NCBI GenBank assembly: GCA_945868215.1
Contig: CAMBLN010000009.1
Coordinates: 1-34,756 of the forward strand
Reading direction: 5' to 3'
DNA from: Opitutus sp. GAS368
GTDB lineage: Bacteria; Verrucomicrobiota; Verrucomicrobiia; Opitutales; Opitutaceae
Length of the DNA stretch: 34,756 nt
Shown in pieces: positions 17,912 through 26,107 of this stretch (position 1 is the stretch's first letter; each line of letters begins with the position of its first letter). The notes under the pieces are model-generated. The model ran no database searches, was not told the origin of the DNA, and worked only from the letters and a program-made list of their open reading frames with translations. The position numbers and the translations under genes were made by a program.

Positions 17912-18311
17912 AATCCGAGACCGGCCGGCCGGCCTCATCCGACGCGAAAGGGGCGGTCGAGCTGCGTCCGTCCGCGGGTCGCATGACGTCGTAGACGAGC
18001 CGGTGTAACCTGGCGATGGATACACGGACGCGGACGACTTTGCGCAAAAAACCACGGTTGGCGGGATGGAAGCGGCGGACGCCGACACTGTCGGAGAATT
18101 CGCGGCGGCTGGTGAGCTGGGCGATGTCGGAGATCAGGTCGTAGTCGGCGGCGAGCACGCTCTGCTCCAGGATGCGGGCGAAGGGCAGCAGCAGTCGTGC
18201 GTGGAAGGGCAGGGTGAGCCGCAGGACGTCGTGGATGAAGTCGTCGGGGTTGCCGCCGGTCTTTTCTAGGAAGCGCTGTTTGAACGTGGGCTTGGGTGAG
18301 GCGGGCTGCAT
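17883..18311 (-). CDS. Hypothetical protein
   Basis: [66 protein letters not shown]; plausible composition, divergent from the PEP-CTERM gene. Slight 3' overlap with folE2. Confidence 0.65.
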   Translation of the reverse strand: MQPASPKPTFKQRFLEKTGGNPDDFIHDVLRLTLPFHARLLLPFARILEQSVLAADYDLISDIAQLTSRREFSDSVGVRRFHPANRGFLRKVVRVRVSIARLHRLVYDVMRPADGRSSTAPFASDEAGRPVSDFSKPANGNR

Positions 18312-18420
18312 GGCTTGTTTTGCGCAGCCTAGCGCGCGAATGCGTCACTTGGGTTCGGGTTGGGTGGCAAACCGGTGAAGATTGGGTGAAAAAGACCAGT
18401 CGGATCCGATTCGGAAAAAG

Positions 18421-18486
18421 CCACGTTTCGTAACCCGAAGGTCACGGTTTCGTAACAGAGGGGAAGCGGTTCCGTAACACAGGGAT
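18421..18486 (+). promoter_or_regulatory. Three direct repeats with exact 22-bp phasing (candidate operator/activator sites)
   Basis: ccacgTTTCGTAACccgaaggt / cacggTTTCGTAACagagggga / agcggTTCCGTAACacagggat; cores start at 18426, 18448 and 18470, in the intergenic region upstream of the ATG at 18549. Confidence 0.7.
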
Positions 18487-18548
18487 GTTTTAATGTGGGG
18501 GTCAGGCAGCCGATCTGGACGCCTTGGCAGACACCACACAATCCACAC

Positions 18549-19436
18549 ATGAAAACATCCAGTAATCTTTGGTCGGCGAAGGCCGCCCTGTTTGCTATCG
18601 CAGGCACCGTTATCGGCGGCCTGTCCGCCACGGCGCAAGTCGTTACCTATTCCCAAGGCGATCTTCTCGTCGGCTTCCGCGCTTCCGGCGGAACGGGCGC
18701 GAGCACGACTTTTGTTTACAATATCGGTTCATCCGTTGGTTTTCGCGATAATCCCGATCAGGGTTCGCTTGCCAACATCGGCAGCCAGCTGTCGGCCACC
18801 TATGGTGCCGACTGGTATACCCGCAGCGACGTCTCTTGGGGCGTGATCGGCGTCTACAGCAACGGTAATCCCCAGTTTGATGCCGGCGTCGTCGGCGGCG
18901 ATCCGGCTTCCACCATTTACGCCAGCAGATCCGCCAGCGATTTTGAATCCAGCACCGCGTGGGGCACGGGCACCGCGTTTTCGCGCGCTCAAGTTGTGTC
19001 AGCTGCCACGCAAGTGGTCAGCTTTGCTCACACCGGCACCCCAGTTGCCGGCACTTTCGCGTTTCAGAACGCGGCTGCCGACACCGGTGGTTTCGGAGCG
19101 TTCGTTGACACCAGCGCCACCAACGATTGGGCCAATTACACTGCTCCGGCCGCCGACTTCGGTCTGTTCACCGGCGGTGTTGAAGGAACGTTCGGCACCG
19201 GCACCGACTACGCCTACCTCGATCTCTACCGCATCCTGTCGACCACTGCCGGTGCAGTTCCGACTGGAACGCGCGGTCTCGGTTCTTACGTGACCACGTT
19301 CTATATCAACTCCACGGGCCAGATTTTTGCCGGCACCAGTGCGATCCCTGAACCCTCCACCTACGCGGCCCTTGTTGGCGCCGCCGCCATCGGTCTCGCC
19401 GGCTTCCGCCGCCGTTATACCAGCCGCAAGGTTTGA
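18549..19436 (+). CDS. PEP-CTERM sorting domain-containing secreted protein
   Basis: Signal peptide MKTSSNLWSAKAALFAIAGTVIGGLSATAQ, 'YSQGDLLVGFRASGGTGASTTFVYNIGSS', C-terminus IPEPSTYAALVGAAAIGLAGFRRRYTSRKV (PEP motif, TM, Arg cluster). Confidence 0.93.
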   Translation: MKTSSNLWSAKAALFAIAGTVIGGLSATAQVVTYSQGDLLVGFRASGGTGASTTFVYNIGSSVGFRDNPDQGSLANIGSQLSATYGADWYTRSDVSWGVIGVYSNGNPQFDAGVVGGDPASTIYASRSASDFESSTAWGTGTAFSRAQVVSAATQVVSFAHTGTPVAGTFAFQNAAADTGGFGAFVDTSATNDWANYTAPAADFGLFTGGVEGTFGTGTDYAYLDLYRILSTTAGAVPTGTRGLGSYVTTFYINSTGQIFAGTSAIPEPSTYAALVGAAAIGLAGFRRRYTSRKV

Positions 19437-19487
19437 ATTTCGTCCTGTTAACGAAACCCACTGTCCATCCTTAGCTAATTCAAAGTC

Positions 19488-20621
19488 ATGAATATCCGTA
19501 AATCTGTTCTCGTCGTAGCCGTCGCGCTCTTCGCTACTGTTTCCTCCGTCTTCGCCGACGTTACCATCAACATCACGGGTGCCACCGCCTTCCGCGCGGC
19601 CGCCCACACCTCGATCATCGCCACCCTCGGCGGCGCTGGCACGGCTGCTTATGCCTACTCTAACTCATCCGGTGGAACGGTATCGAACCTGGCCTCGGCT
19701 GATCGTTCGATCTTTGTCGGTCCGGTCGCCGGTCTCGGCACGGTGACGGTTCGCTGCTCCTGGAGCGGTTCCACGGGTGGCATCGCCAGTCTGGTCACCG
19801 GTTCCACTGTGTCGGTCCCCGTGATGTCCACCACGGTTTCGACCGCAGGTGTGAATGGAGGTATCAGCTTTGAGTCAGTCGTCGCGAAGTTCAGCTTCTC
19901 CGACGTTGCCCAAGCCGCGAGCAACAATCCCACCCCCGCCCTCAACGGCACCCAGGTGGGCGTGGTTCCGTTCATGTTCCTTGCGCAGGAAGGCGCGCCT
20001 ACCGGCATCACGAACATCACCGACCAGCTCTTCGCCGCGCTTTACTCGACCGGCTCCACTCCTTTGTCCACGTTCACCGGTAGCGTTGCCGACGAGGCAT
20101 TGCTGGTAGTCCCCACCGGACGCGCCAACACCTCCGGCACGCGCGTAAGCATTCTGGCGGAGACTGGTTATGGCTTTGCCAATGCCGTCAACCAGTTCCA
20201 GCCCACGATGTCCGGCGGTTTTGTCACTGCGCTCGGCTCTGCCAGCAACGGTGGTTACAGCAGCAACAGCAACGTGCGCACGGTGCTCGAGACTCCGATG
20301 TCTGCCGGTCTCGCCAACAGTTTTCTGTTCGTTGCTTACTTGACGATCTCCGACGCCCAGCAGGCCGTCACGAACGGTGCCAAAGCGCTCACCTACAACG
20401 GTGTCGCCTACAGCGCAGAAAACGTGAAGAACGGCAGTTACAGCCTCTGGAGCTATCAGTGGTTCTTCAACGTCGACGGTCTGACCGCTGATGAAGAGAC
20501 TTTCCGCGATACCTTTGTCGCCAGCATCCCCGCCAATCTTGGCACCGCCGGTATCCCGATCCCTGACATGAAGGTCACCCGCTCCGGCGGCGACGGCGGC
20601 CAGATCCTCACGAACCTCTAA
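19488..20621 (+). CDS. Secreted protein of unknown function
   Basis: MNIRKSVLVVAVALFATVSSVFADVTINITGATAFRAAAHTSIIATLG; signal peptide, Ser/Thr/Gly/Ala-rich exported protein, no PEP-CTERM. Confidence 0.8.
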   Translation: MNIRKSVLVVAVALFATVSSVFADVTINITGATAFRAAAHTSIIATLGGAGTAAYAYSNSSGGTVSNLASADRSIFVGPVAGLGTVTVRCSWSGSTGGIASLVTGSTVSVPVMSTTVSTAGVNGGISFESVVAKFSFSDVAQAASNNPTPALNGTQVGVVPFMFLAQEGAPTGITNITDQLFAALYSTGSTPLSTFTGSVADEALLVVPTGRANTSGTRVSILAETGYGFANAVNQFQPTMSGGFVTALGSASNGGYSSNSNVRTVLETPMSAGLANSFLFVAYLTISDAQQAVTNGAKALTYNGVAYSAENVKNGSYSLWSYQWFFNVDGLTADEETFRDTFVASIPANLGTAGIPIPDMKVTRSGGDGGQILTNL

Positions 20622-20653
20622 TCATCCGTTCTCAGAGGTAAGATTCGTAACTC

Positions 20654-20687
20654 TTGGCGCCGACACTCGGGTGTCGGCGCCAATTTT
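20654..20687 (+). terminator. Strong Rho-independent terminator/attenuator
   Basis: TTGGCGCCGACAC-tcgg-GTGTCGGCGCCAA (perfect 13-bp stem, 4-nt loop) followed by TTTT. Confidence 0.9.
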
Positions 20688-20701
20688 CATATTAACGCTT
20701 A

Positions 20702-21430
20702 ATGATCAGATCGCCGCAAACGGCTTTCGTATCCGCCCTTGTTCTCGCGGGCGGCTTGTCGCTGGGATGGATGTTCACGCGGACATCTCCGGCCGTTTCG
20801 CCTGAACGTGTTCCTGCAAGTTTTGTTCGTTCTACCGCCGCCGATGCATTCGTGTCGGCTGTCAGTCCCTTTTCGGGTGCCACGTTGAGCGAGGTTTCTT
20901 CGCGCCAGGCGGATGTTTTTCCCGAAGTCTCGCCGAAGCGGGTCACCACTCGCGCCGCTTCGACTGCGATCACGGGCCCGCGTGCTAACGCGACGGATAC
21001 GGCCGTCGCGAGCCCTTCGCCGATCAATCAGCGCACCGTCATCGTGGCCGCGGCCAAAGCCGCAAACACTCGCCCCGCCGCCTCGACGGTCCCCGGCACC
21101 GGCTTTGCGCCTCTGCCGCTGCCTGCGTTGTCCGTTGACGCGGGTGCGCCCGCGGTGGTCGGAGTCTCTCTTCCAGCCGTGCTTGCGGTCGGCCCTACCC
21201 GCGTCGCGCTGGACTCCGTCCAGAAAGCCGATCTCGAAGCTCTCGCCGATGCTTTCGCCGAACAAGCCGGCGAGCCTCCCGCCGATGGCTCGGACGATGC
21301 GCGCTCCGCCTTTGCGGTGAACGCCTACATCGCCGCCACCGAAGCCGATTTTCTGATCAAGCAACGTTACGGACACCGCGCCTACATCCAAATGCAGATG
21401 GAGGCGCACCGCGCTTCGTTTGCCCGTTAA
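20702..21430 (+). CDS. Membrane-anchored hypothetical protein, first gene of the TPS operon
   Basis: MIRSPQTAFVSALVLAGGLSLGWMFTRTSP N-terminal TM; conserved-looking C-terminus VQKADLEALADAFAEQAG...YIAATEADFLIKQRYGHRAYIQMQMEAHRASFAR; 6 nt before TpsB. Confidence 0.7.
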   Translation: MIRSPQTAFVSALVLAGGLSLGWMFTRTSPAVSPERVPASFVRSTAADAFVSAVSPFSGATLSEVSSRQADVFPEVSPKRVTTRAASTAITGPRANATDTAVASPSPINQRTVIVAAAKAANTRPAASTVPGTGFAPLPLPALSVDAGAPAVVGVSLPAVLAVGPTRVALDSVQKADLEALADAFAEQAGEPPADGSDDARSAFAVNAYIAATEADFLIKQRYGHRAYIQMQMEAHRASFAR

Positions 21431-21436
21431 CCCGTC

Positions 21437-23044
21437 ATGTCTTTTATCGTATCCAGTTTTTCAATTCGGTCCTGCGGACGTTTACGCCGCGGGGCGTGTC
21501 TGACCGCGCTGGTCGCGGTCATGGCCCCGATGCTGGCCGCGCAGGATAATGGAGGGGTCCGGCTCTTCGTGCGTGAAATCCGCGTGCAGGGCGCGACCGT
21601 GCTGCCCGCGGCCGAAGTCCAGCGCGCAATCTATCCCTACCTCGGCCCCGGACGGACGCTGGACGACGTGGAGAGCGCCCGCGCCGCCCTGGAGAAACTG
21701 TATCAGGATAATGGTTACCAAGCCGCCCGCGTCGAAGTGCCACCCCAGCAGGCGCGACGCGGCGTGGTTTTTCTGAAAGTGACCGAGGGCCGGATCGGCC
21801 GGCTTCGGGTCACCGGGTCGCGTTACAGCGACATCGAACAGATTCGCGAAGGAGCTCCGTCGTTGCAGGAGGGAAGGGTTCCGGATTTTGACGACATCTC
21901 CCGAGACGTGGTTGCGCTCAATCAACGTGCCGACCGACGCGTCACGCCCGAACTTAAACCCGGCGCGGAGCCCGGCCTGCTGGATGTCGATTTGAAGGTC
22001 GAGGACCGCGTGCCGGTCTCGGCCAGCGCGGAGTTGAACAACCGCTACAGCGCGGACACGACGAAGCTGCGACTCAATATCAACGCCTCCTACGACAATC
22101 TCTGGCAGCGGGGCCACTCCGTCGGCGGCAGCCTGCAGACGACCCCGCTCGATTGGTTTGAAGAGGTCATGGTCTATTCCGGATTTTATCTGGCGCGATT
22201 CGAAGACCTGCCGGAGTGGACGTTTCAGGCCAGCGCGACCAAGCAGGATAGCAATATTTCCACGCTTGGCGGCGTGGCTGTCGCCGGACGGGGCGATATT
22301 TTCGGGCTGCGGGCGACCCGCACCCTGCCTTCCTCGCCCGGGACGTATCACTCGTTCAGCTTCGGCATCGACCGGAAAAATTTCACCCAGCAGGTGAACG
22401 CGGCCGGCACGGCCACCAACACGCCCGTGACCTATTTTCCGATCAGTCTGCTCTATAGCGGGGCGATCGAGCGTGAGCATTCGCGGACTGAGTTCTTCCT
22501 CGGAACCACGCTGCACCTGCGCGGCATGGGCAGCGATTCGGCCGGGTTCGATCTCAACCGCTTTCGGGCCGACCCGAGCTTCGTCACATTGCGCGGCGAT
22601 TTTTCACACACCTTCAAACTGCCCGCGGGCTTCACGCTCACCGGGCGCACCCAGGGCCAGCTCGCGAGCGGACCCTTGTTGAGCAATGAACAGTTCGCCG
22701 CCGGCGGCCTCGACACCGTGCGCGGCTACCTCGAAGGCGAAACCCTCGGCGACCACGGTATCTTGGGAAGCGTGGAGCTGGGTTCGCCCAGCCTCATTCC
22801 CGGCGGCGCCCGAGGCGACAGCCTCACGGTGCACGCGTTCATCGACGGCGGAGCGCTGATTTTGAGCGATCCGTTGCCCGATCAAGATTCCCGCTTCGTG
22901 CTCGCGAGTTACGGCGTTGGCATGCGCCTCCGATTTTTCAGCCACCTCGAAGGATCGGTCAACGTGGCCGTCCCCGTTTACGACCAAGGCAAGACCGAGG
23001 CCGGGGATCCCTTCGTGGTCTTTGTCATCAAAGGACAACTCTGA
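21437..23044 (+). CDS. TpsB outer-membrane transporter (ShlB/FhaC/HecB family)
   Basis: POTRA VREIRVQGATVLPAAEVQRAIYPYLGPGRTLDDVESARAALEKLYQDNGYQAARVEVPPQ; barrel with LDTVRGYLEGETLGDHG motif and C-terminal GSVNVAVPVYDQ...FVIKGQL. Confidence 0.92.
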   Translation: MSFIVSSFSIRSCGRLRRGACLTALVAVMAPMLAAQDNGGVRLFVREIRVQGATVLPAAEVQRAIYPYLGPGRTLDDVESARAALEKLYQDNGYQAARVEVPPQQARRGVVFLKVTEGRIGRLRVTGSRYSDIEQIREGAPSLQEGRVPDFDDISRDVVALNQRADRRVTPELKPGAEPGLLDVDLKVEDRVPVSASAELNNRYSADTTKLRLNINASYDNLWQRGHSVGGSLQTTPLDWFEEVMVYSGFYLARFEDLPEWTFQASATKQDSNISTLGGVAVAGRGDIFGLRATRTLPSSPGTYHSFSFGIDRKNFTQQVNAAGTATNTPVTYFPISLLYSGAIEREHSRTEFFLGTTLHLRGMGSDSAGFDLNRFRADPSFVTLRGDFSHTFKLPAGFTLTGRTQGQLASGPLLSNEQFAAGGLDTVRGYLEGETLGDHGILGSVELGSPSLIPGGARGDSLTVHAFIDGGALILSDPLPDQDSRFVLASYGVGMRLRFFSHLEGSVNVAVPVYDQGKTEAGDPFVVFVIKGQL

Positions 23045-23094
23045 CGCGCACGACCCCCGCTACACCCACTTTTTTAAATCCACTTAATCCGAAG

Positions 23095-24969
23095 ATGAAT
23101 CCGTTCACCTCCTCCCGCTTCATTCACCTGTTCATTCGCCTGGCGGCTCTCCTCATGCTCGGCGCCACCGCCGCGCGCGCCGAATGGTGGAACGACGAAT
23201 GGTCCCTGCGCAAACCGATCACCGTGGACACGACCGAGGCCGGTGCGGCGCTCGGCGGTGATGCGGGCGACGCCGTGGTGCTGGTCCGCCTGCACGATGG
23301 AAATTTCCAATTCGCCGCCGCCAACCCCGAGGGCGCGGACCTCCGCTTCGTCGCCGAGGATGGCAAAACCCAATTCGCGTATCATTACGAGCGCTACGAC
23401 TCGCTGCTCAATGAAGCCTTCGTGTGGGTCAAGGTTCCGGCCGTGAAGGCCGCCGCCAAGACCACCCTCTGGCTTTACTACGGCAACCAGGCCGCCCCGC
23501 GAGCCGAGAACGCCAAGCTCACCTACGACGACACGACCACGCTGGTGTATCATTTCGCGGGCACCGGCGCGCCCGCCGACTCCAGCGGCAAAGCCAACAA
23601 CGCGACGACCGTCGGCCTGCCCTCCCAGGGCTCGTTGATCGGCTCCGGCCAGCGCATGACGGGATCGACGCCGGTGCGCATTCCGTTTACGGAGAGCCTC
23701 CGTCGGGCGACGGGCGATCCGTTTACCTGGAGCGCGTGGGTCAAGCCCACGGGCGACGCGGCCCGCCAGGTGATTTTTCACTGGGGCGATCGCGACAACG
23801 GTTTCGAGATCGGGCTGGCCGCCGGGGTTCCTTATTTTGAAGTTCATGACGGCGCGGTATCCGGTCGCAGCCCCGCGGGAGCCCCGTTGGCAAACGGCGC
23901 GTGGAAGCACCTCGCGGTCGTGGCGGACTCCGCCAAGACCACGCTATACGTGGATGGCGTCGCCTACGCTTCCCTCGACCGCGCGGTCCCGGAGATGACC
24001 GACGGCGCGGTGATCGGTGCCGATTCCACCGGCGGCAACGGATTGATCGGAGAGATCGACGAACTGATGATTTCAAAGTCGGCCCGCAGCGCCGCATGGG
24101 TTAAGTTCGCCGCGGTCAGCCAGTCCGGCTCCGCCGAGAGCGGCCGGCTCGTCGCGATGGGTGCCGAAGAGGGCGGGGCGGGCGGCGGCCACAGCCTCGG
24201 TGGCGAGACCCTTGAGCACTTCATGCTCTTCGGCGACATCGCCAGCAACATGATGTTCGACGGCTGGATTGCGGTCGGCATCTGCGTTGTGATGATGATC
24301 ATCGGCTGGGTCGTCGCGCTCAAGAAATTCGCCTACCTCAAGAAACTGGAGCAGGGCAGCGAAGAATTCATGCGCCAATGGAAACAGGTCTCGACCGACC
24401 TCACCGCGCTCGATCAGGGAGACGGCATCAAAAAACTCGGCGCCGGCGCCGACCCTGCCTTGCAGCAGCTCATGCAGCAAAGCCCGCTCTATCATATCTA
24501 CCACATCGGCTCGGAGGAAATCCGCCACCGCATCGAAAGCAAACGCGGCTTCAACGGTCTCTCCAACCGCTCGATCACCGCGATCAAGGCCAGCCTCGAC
24601 GCCGGCCTCACCCGCGAGGTCCACCGGCTCAACTCCGGTCTGGTTTCGCTCACCATCGGCATCGCCGGCGGTCCCTATGTCGGCCTGATGGGCACGGTTG
24701 TCGGCGTGATGATCACCTTCGCGGTCATCGCCAAGACCGGCGAGGTCGAGGTCAATTCCATCGCGCCCGGCATCGCCTCGGCGCTCCTCGCCACGGTGTT
24801 CGGCCTGCTCGTGGCGATCCCCGCGCTGTTCCTCTACAGCTTCCTCAACAGCCGCATCAAGGACGCCGTCTCCAACATGCAGCTCTTTATCGACGAGTTC
24901 ATCACCAAGATGGCCGAGTTTTATCCGACCAAGGGTGACGGCGCCTCCAAGCACTCCGCCTCCGAGTAA
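23095..24969 (+). CDS. DUF2341-LamG-like-MotA/TolQ/ExbB fusion protein
   Basis: Signal peptide, EWWNDEWSLRKPITVDTT...LWLYYGNQ (DUF2341), TWSAWVKPTGDAARQVIFHWGD...WKHLAVVADSAKTTLYVDGV (LamG-like), then SLTIGIAGGPYVGLMGTVVGVMITFAVIAKTGEVEVNSIAPGIASALLATVFGLLVAIPALFLYSFL (ExbB). Confidence 0.92.
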   Translation: MNPFTSSRFIHLFIRLAALLMLGATAARAEWWNDEWSLRKPITVDTTEAGAALGGDAGDAVVLVRLHDGNFQFAAANPEGADLRFVAEDGKTQFAYHYERYDSLLNEAFVWVKVPAVKAAAKTTLWLYYGNQAAPRAENAKLTYDDTTTLVYHFAGTGAPADSSGKANNATTVGLPSQGSLIGSGQRMTGSTPVRIPFTESLRRATGDPFTWSAWVKPTGDAARQVIFHWGDRDNGFEIGLAAGVPYFEVHDGAVSGRSPAGAPLANGAWKHLAVVADSAKTTLYVDGVAYASLDRAVPEMTDGAVIGADSTGGNGLIGEIDELMISKSARSAAWVKFAAVSQSGSAESGRLVAMGAEEGGAGGGHSLGGETLEHFMLFGDIASNMMFDGWIAVGICVVMMIIGWVVALKKFAYLKKLEQGSEEFMRQWKQVSTDLTALDQGDGIKKLGAGADPALQQLMQQSPLYHIYHIGSEEIRHRIESKRGFNGLSNRSITAIKASLDAGLTREVHRLNSGLVSLTIGIAGGPYVGLMGTVVGVMITFAVIAKTGEVEVNSIAPGIASALLATVFGLLVAIPALFLYSFLNSRIKDAVSNMQLFIDEFITKMAEFYPTKGDGASKHSASE

Positions 24970-24972
24970 AAA

Positions 24973-25371
24973 ATGAAGGCCGACGACAACAAGTCCTACG
25001 ACGACATCAACGTCACGCCGATGGTGGACCTCTACCTGGTTCTCCTGCTCATCTTCATCATCATGACGACGGCGGGCGTGCAGGGCGTAAAAGTCGACCT
25101 CCCCCGCGGCGGGGCGGCCCCGGCGCTCGGCGGCCCCAAGAGCAAGGCGATCACCGTGAACAACGAGGGTAAGGTTTTTTTGGATACGGTGCCCGTGACG
25201 CTTGAAGAGCTGGAAAGCCGCCTCTCCGAGCACAAGGCGTCCAACCCCGATTTTCCCGTGGTGATCCGCGGCGACCGCGGCACGCAATATCAAGGCGTGA
25301 TGGACGTCCTCGATGTCCTCGGACGCGTCGGCATCACCCAGATCGGTCTGGCCACCCAGCCGGCGAAATAA
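24973..25371 (+). CDS. exbD: Biopolymer transport protein ExbD/TolR
   Basis: INVTPMVDLYLVLLLIFIIMTTAGVQGVKVDLPRG (conserved TM Asp), ITVNNEGKVFLDTVPVTLEELESRL, VVIRGDRGTQYQGVMDVLD. Confidence 0.93.
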   Translation: MKADDNKSYDDINVTPMVDLYLVLLLIFIIMTTAGVQGVKVDLPRGGAAPALGGPKSKAITVNNEGKVFLDTVPVTLEELESRLSEHKASNPDFPVVIRGDRGTQYQGVMDVLDVLGRVGITQIGLATQPAK

Positions 25372-25376
25372 AGGAC

Positions 25377-26087
25377 ATGGAACCGATCAATCACCACAAC
25401 CGGGGAGCCCTCGCATGGCTTCTTCGCAACAAACTGGTCATCGCCATCACGGCGGTGGTCGGCGGTGTTGTCGTGGCCTTGATCTCGGGGAGCTCGGGCC
25501 GGCCGAAGCATACCAAGCCGCCGGCTATGCAGATGGTGGCGATCGCGTTGCCCCCGCCTCCGCCGCCACCTCCGCCGCCCCCGCGGCGCGAGCCGGAGCC
25601 TGCTCCCATGCAGGAAGAACAGATGATGATTCCCCAGGAGACGGTGACCGAGGCCGATTCCAAACCCGACGAGGCCCCGGCTCCGGCCGATGCCTCCCTC
25701 GGCACCGGCATCAAGGGCGACGGCCCCGCCGACGGCTTCGGGCTGGGCACCTCGGGTTCGGGGAACTTTTTCGGCGGCGGCACCGGTCGCACCGCCGGCG
25801 GCGGCGGCAGCCGTTGGGGTTGGTATGCCGGCCAGGTTCAAAGCGGCATCCAAACCGCACTCAGTTCCCACCCGCGCACACGTGCGCTCGCTTTGGATAC
25901 ACGCGTCCGCGTCTGGCTCGATGCCAACGGTCGCGTTGAGCGCGTCGAAGTTCCCCGGTCCGACGCCGCCCCCGATGTGATCGAGGCGGTCCGCGCCGCG
26001 CTGCTTGGGGTGCAACTGCGCCAGAGCGCCCCCGAGGGCATGCCGATGCCCATCGTCCTGCGCATCAGCGCACGACGCCCCGCCTGA
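25377..26087 (+). CDS. TonB-like energy transducer
   Basis: N-terminal TM, (P)10 tract, Gly-rich linker, TonB-C-like VRVWLDANGRVERVEVPRSDAAPDVIEAVRAALLGVQLRQSAPEGMPMPIVLRIS. Confidence 0.82.
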   Translation: MEPINHHNRGALAWLLRNKLVIAITAVVGGVVVALISGSSGRPKHTKPPAMQMVAIALPPPPPPPPPPPRREPEPAPMQEEQMMIPQETVTEADSKPDEAPAPADASLGTGIKGDGPADGFGLGTSGSGNFFGGGTGRTAGGGGSRWGWYAGQVQSGIQTALSSHPRTRALALDTRVRVWLDANGRVERVEVPRSDAAPDVIEAVRAALLGVQLRQSAPEGMPMPIVLRISARRPA

Positions 26088-26107
26088 TTTTATCTCCGAA
26101 CATTTTC

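Noticed and set aside
18421-18486. CRISPR array
   Set aside because: Only three ~9-15-nt cores at 22-bp period with no real spacers and no cas genes; fits operator repeats better.
18312-18548. dif/replication terminus site at the skew flip
   Set aside because: No recognisable XerCD dif-like 28-mer seen by eye; left as a computational check only.
24073-25293. 406-aa - strand ORF
   Set aside because: Antisense of ExbB fusion/ExbD; no family signature.
25550-25590. CCG/CCT repeat as a microsatellite of interest
   Set aside because: It encodes the Pro tract of the TonB-like protein; ordinary explanation suffices.
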